Positions 61,346-64,000 of a stretch of 64,000 nt of DNA are shown here, piece by piece; positions within the stretch are counted from its first letter, which is position 1; every line of letters starts with the position of its first letter. The translations under genes were made by a program, and so were the position numbers. The DNA comes from JANRLF01 sp033762815 (GTDB taxonomy: Bacteria > Bacteroidota > Bacteroidia > Chitinophagales > CAIOSU01): NCBI GenBank assembly GCA_033762815.1, contig JANRLF010000010.1, positions 62,001 through 126,000 on the forward strand, written 5' to 3'. Below the pieces are notes generated by a model, which did no database searches, was not told the DNA's origin, and worked only from the letters and a program-made list of their open reading frames with translations.

Positions 61346-63070
61346 TTACGCTTCGGAGAAAGTCCGCTTTTTCAATTCCTCTTCCGTGAACTCTATCGGA
61401 AGTTCTGAAGTGTCCACAAATCGCTCGTTGGGTTGTTTGAGCATCTCTTTTGCCAACTGCTTAAACTTGGTTTGGAAGGCTGCCAATGTCCACTCACCAT
61501 ACACGGTATGCCCACCTTCATAACACTGTAATTGGTATTCCTCGTTGGTAGTAATGTAGCCGCAATAAGCATTTGCATAAGAACATATCACAACCTCAGT
61601 GATACCTTTCTCCTTCAGCTCGTTATGAATGGTTTGTTGAAGGCGCTTACCTGCAATGGTAGTTATCTCCCCCGGTATACCCACAAAGGCAATTTGTCCT
61701 AAAGTAACAATATGAAGGGGCAATGTCTGCGGTATCCAAGGCTTATGGTCAAGGCCGCCTGTTTTGTAGAAATACTTAAAGTAATAGATGGAAGGGTCTA
61801 CAAATGCTGGTACCACTACCCTACCTATGTTCAGGGCAGCCAATACCCTCCTTTCCCCCGTCTCAACAAGTATTTTCTTCTTGCCTTGAATCCGATATTT
61901 GTCCTTAATTTTTTCCCTTTCCTTTTTATTGATGAACAACATTCGAATCTGTTCGTAGGTCTTTACCAAATCAGAGGCCACGGAGCAAATGGTGGAAAGT
62001 GCTGGGGGCATACCAGGACCTTCTTTGGTACCTTTGAAAAAAGCCACACCGTGACAGGATGGCCCAGTGCGGGCATCGGTTCTGCCATTGGCAAAATCAG
62101 TATCGACGGTAATGTTGGAAAGGTTGGCATATGACAGGGCATAGTCAATGCCCATGTTCACCGTTTCCTTGCCCAACGCTTCGGTAAACAGCTTACTGGC
62201 CAAATTGTACTGCAACTTGCCATTGTATTTAGCCGATTCAAAATTGTCTTCAAAGGGGCCACGCGTCCACTTTTTCTTCTTGTCCCAAACATAATTGGGG
62301 GTTACGTCGCCCGCTATCTTTTGGGCGAAAATGGAGATAAAGCCCGATTTATCCTTTAGTTCCTCTTCGTGGTACTGTGCCGCATATCCTTTATTGTCGA
62401 AACAAATACTGCGATTGTCATTGTGTACGCTGGTGGTATGCACGCCAAAGAAATTGATAGCTCCAATGGGTTGGTCATCCAAGCCCTCCATACGAAGCAT
62501 CAGCATTTCCCTATCAATGGCAATATTAGCTTCGCTATCCTTAAGCTTAACTTTCACCTCCGGATTACTATTGTAGGCTTTAATGGAACGATTGAAAGCG
62601 ACGTCAATATCAGGGGCAAACGCTCCACGGTTTACCAAAATACGGCCAGGCTTCATATTCTTCTCCGCCTGAACTATGGCTGCCACTATACCCTCCACAA
62701 TTGTCTGATATACTTCAGGCACAAAGCCTGGAGTAGAGATATTGTAAAACCCATAATGCGAATAGCCCCCAGGGCCGCTATGGGTATGCTGTGCAGTAAG
62801 GAACAAGTTATCCAACTCATATCCCAACTCCGCATGGTGGCGTTTCAGTTTTTTATGTACACCGCGCTTTATACTGATGGTAATAAAGCAGATTTCGCAA
62901 TTGACAAAAGCGATTTTCTTATTGCTGGAAATGTCTTTGAAAACAAAAGCCCTTGCGGACAAAGGGGTTTCCACCCGCTCTACCTTGTTTGGGAATACCC
63001 CATACCCCATCATGCCCACGCCCTTCTTAAAAGCGGTAATCTCCGCCTTGCCGGTACCTATTTCATACAT
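61346..63070 (-). CDS. Neutral/alkaline ceramidase-like enzyme, altered nucleophile
   Basis: The 574-residue protein matches the catalytic domain of neutral ceramidases: GTGKAEITAFKKGVGMMGYG at the start, zinc-site His in TAQHTHSGPGGYSHYG and FFGVHTTSVHNDN, and later GIPGEITTIAGKRL (Glu) and AYCGYITTNEEY (Tyr). The nucleophile block reads AGDVTPN, whereas the family has GDVSPN with the Ser as nucleophile. There is no signal peptide, and a stop lies two codons upstream, so the protein starts here and would be cytoplasmic. So it may have a changed reaction or substrate. Confidence 0.82.
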   Translation of the reverse strand: MYEIGTGKAEITAFKKGVGMMGYGVFPNKVERVETPLSARAFVFKDISSNKKIAFVNCEICFITISIKRGVHKKLKRHHAELGYELDNLFLTAQHTHSGPGGYSHYGFYNISTPGFVPEVYQTIVEGIVAAIVQAEKNMKPGRILVNRGAFAPDIDVAFNRSIKAYNSNPEVKVKLKDSEANIAIDREMLMLRMEGLDDQPIGAINFFGVHTTSVHNDNRSICFDNKGYAAQYHEEELKDKSGFISIFAQKIAGDVTPNYVWDKKKKWTRGPFEDNFESAKYNGKLQYNLASKLFTEALGKETVNMGIDYALSYANLSNITVDTDFANGRTDARTGPSCHGVAFFKGTKEGPGMPPALSTICSVASDLVKTYEQIRMLFINKKEREKIKDKYRIQGKKKILVETGERRVLAALNIGRVVVPAFVDPSIYYFKYFYKTGGLDHKPWIPQTLPLHIVTLGQIAFVGIPGEITTIAGKRLQQTIHNELKEKGITEVVICSYANAYCGYITTNEEYQLQCYEGGHTVYGEWTLAAFQTKFKQLAKEMLKQPNERFVDTSELPIEFTEEELKKRTFSEA

Positions 63071-63100
63071 CGCTTAAAAAACTTCTTTCAATGAAAGATA

Positions 63101-64000
63101 CTAAAATTGATAAGATAGTTGCACCGTATAATTTCTTGGTGCCTCCATGTAGCCTGGGCGCAAGGTATATTGCTTGTTGGCTAAGTTTTTGGCGATGAAG
63201 GCCACCTTGGTACCTTTTGCCAGGTTATAAGCAATACGACCATCAATAACAAAAGTACCACCATTGTTGGCATCCCTAAATTTTCCAATGTTGTTCACCT
63301 GCTCTATCTGCTTGTCCACGTTTTCCATAAAGCTGATATAGGTCATGGTAGTACCTATGGCCAAGCCCTTGTAAATAGCTTCAATATCGGCTTTTGCGGA
63401 GTGATGGAAACGATAGTTGAGCATATTGCTCTTATCAGGCGTAGCACTATCATCAAAGTTTAAATCAACGGGCTGCAGGTAAGTATAACCCAAAAGGAAA
63501 TTGGTGGTAACCGCTTTGATTTTGCCTTGACCAAATGTAGAAATCTCAAACCCCGAAATACGGGCATTCGTAACATTTTGCGCTTGAAAATAAGGAAGAC
63601 CTACACCACTGGAAACCGCAGCAAATTCTATCATATCCTTATACTGGGTGATAAAGCCAGCAATATCGAAATAGCCAATCCAATCGTCGGTTACTTTCAT
63701 GGCTTGCTTCAGGCCCAATTCCGCACTCCATCCACTTTCCGGTTTTACATCAGGATTTGGAATAACCTGCACACCTGCCCTTATGGTTTGCACATACTTT
63801 TCGGCAATGGTAGGATAACGATAGCCTTGCCCAAACGAACCACGGATATAAGTGCCTTCCGCAGCTTGGAAATTAACGCCGGCGCGTACCACGGGTATTG
63901 CTACAAAATCGAGTGTGTCCAATTTGATCATTTCGGTACGGATACCTACTGTAAAACTTAGTTTATCAAAGAATTTCTTATCGATTTGTAAGAAAACTGC
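63101..64000 (-). CDS. TonB-dependent receptor, C-terminal barrel part
   Basis: The gene runs off the right edge; the visible 299 residues are barrel strands with blocks YIRGSFGQGYRYPTIAEKYV, GWSAELGLKQAM and KGTKVAFIAKNLANKQYTLR, and end NYTVQLSYQF with a terminal Phe. It lies 30 bases upstream of the ceramidase gene on the same strand, so it probably brings in the compound the two enzymes act on. Confidence 0.88.
   Translation of the reverse strand, partial: AVFLQIDKKFFDKLSFTVGIRTEMIKLDTLDFVAIPVVRAGVNFQAAEGTYIRGSFGQGYRYPTIAEKYVQTIRAGVQVIPNPDVKPESGWSAELGLKQAMKVTDDWIGYFDIAGFITQYKDMIEFAAVSSGVGLPYFQAQNVTNARISGFEISTFGQGKIKAVTTNFLLGYTYLQPVDLNFDDSATPDKSNMLNYRFHHSAKADIEAIYKGLAIGTTMTYISFMENVDKQIEQVNNIGKFRDANNGGTFVIDGRIAYNLAKGTKVAFIAKNLANKQYTLRPGYMEAPRNYTVQLSYQF

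Overview
The window comes from a Bacteroidota genome, most likely a free-living member of the Chitinophagales/Sphingobacteriales/Cytophagales side of the phylum. Evidence: two PorP/SprF proteins, a PKD protein with a gliding-motility (CHU_C type) C-terminal domain, a huge protein with a type A T9SS sorting tail, TonB receptors with a carboxypeptidase-like N-domain, almost no Shine-Dalgarno sequences, and repeated TAnnTTTG promoter elements (often TATCTTTG). Several genes start with TTG or GTG. No phage, insertion sequence, CRISPR array or conjugative module was found.

Layout. 1-10.8 kb: housekeeping and small genes (thioredoxin-like protein, DUF3127 OB-fold protein with an SSB-like tail, cold shock protein, a 51-residue membrane protein, beta-CASP nuclease), a seven-heme cytochrome c/TPR protein next to MltG, an alpha/beta hydrolase, AroQ, and a GT2/ATP-grasp/spondin-lipoprotein run. 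10.8-11.5 kb: a start-less GIY-YIG gene between two intergenic repeats. 12.5-36 kb: cell-surface block with TonB receptor, giant TPR protein, beta-barrel, HU-TM-SPOR protein, PorP/SprF, 1814-residue PKD protein, second PorP/SprF, then (past an RNA methyltransferase) a 2097-residue T9SS type A protein.

36-51 kb: core metabolism and oxidative stress (AccD, class I aldolase, two di-heme cytochrome c peroxidases, SAM hydrolase, PhoH, an exported catalase-peroxidase, RecQ, Pgk, GAPDH). 51.2-52.5 kb is the most unusual part: an intact tRNA-Glu followed by a GIY-YIG gene, then a second copy of the tRNA 3' half (its T-loop split by exactly 40 bp made of two 20-bp units), a second copy of the terminator and a GIY-YIG remnant, then an exact 11-nt repeat array, paired 65-bp repeats and a 7-nt array that runs into the stop codon of a phosphatase gene.

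52.4-64 kb: phosphatase, RplS/TrmD, GT39 and PAP2 membrane proteins, an ArsR-controlled rhodanese/OsmC operon with matching palindromic operators, a DUF72 protein, and an operon of TonB receptor, ceramidase-like enzyme (Ser nucleophile position is Thr, no signal peptide) and a PLP enzyme. The best candidates for undescribed biology are the tRNA/GIY-YIG duplication with its repeat island, the HU-SPOR surface operon, and the ArsR/persulfide-type operon.
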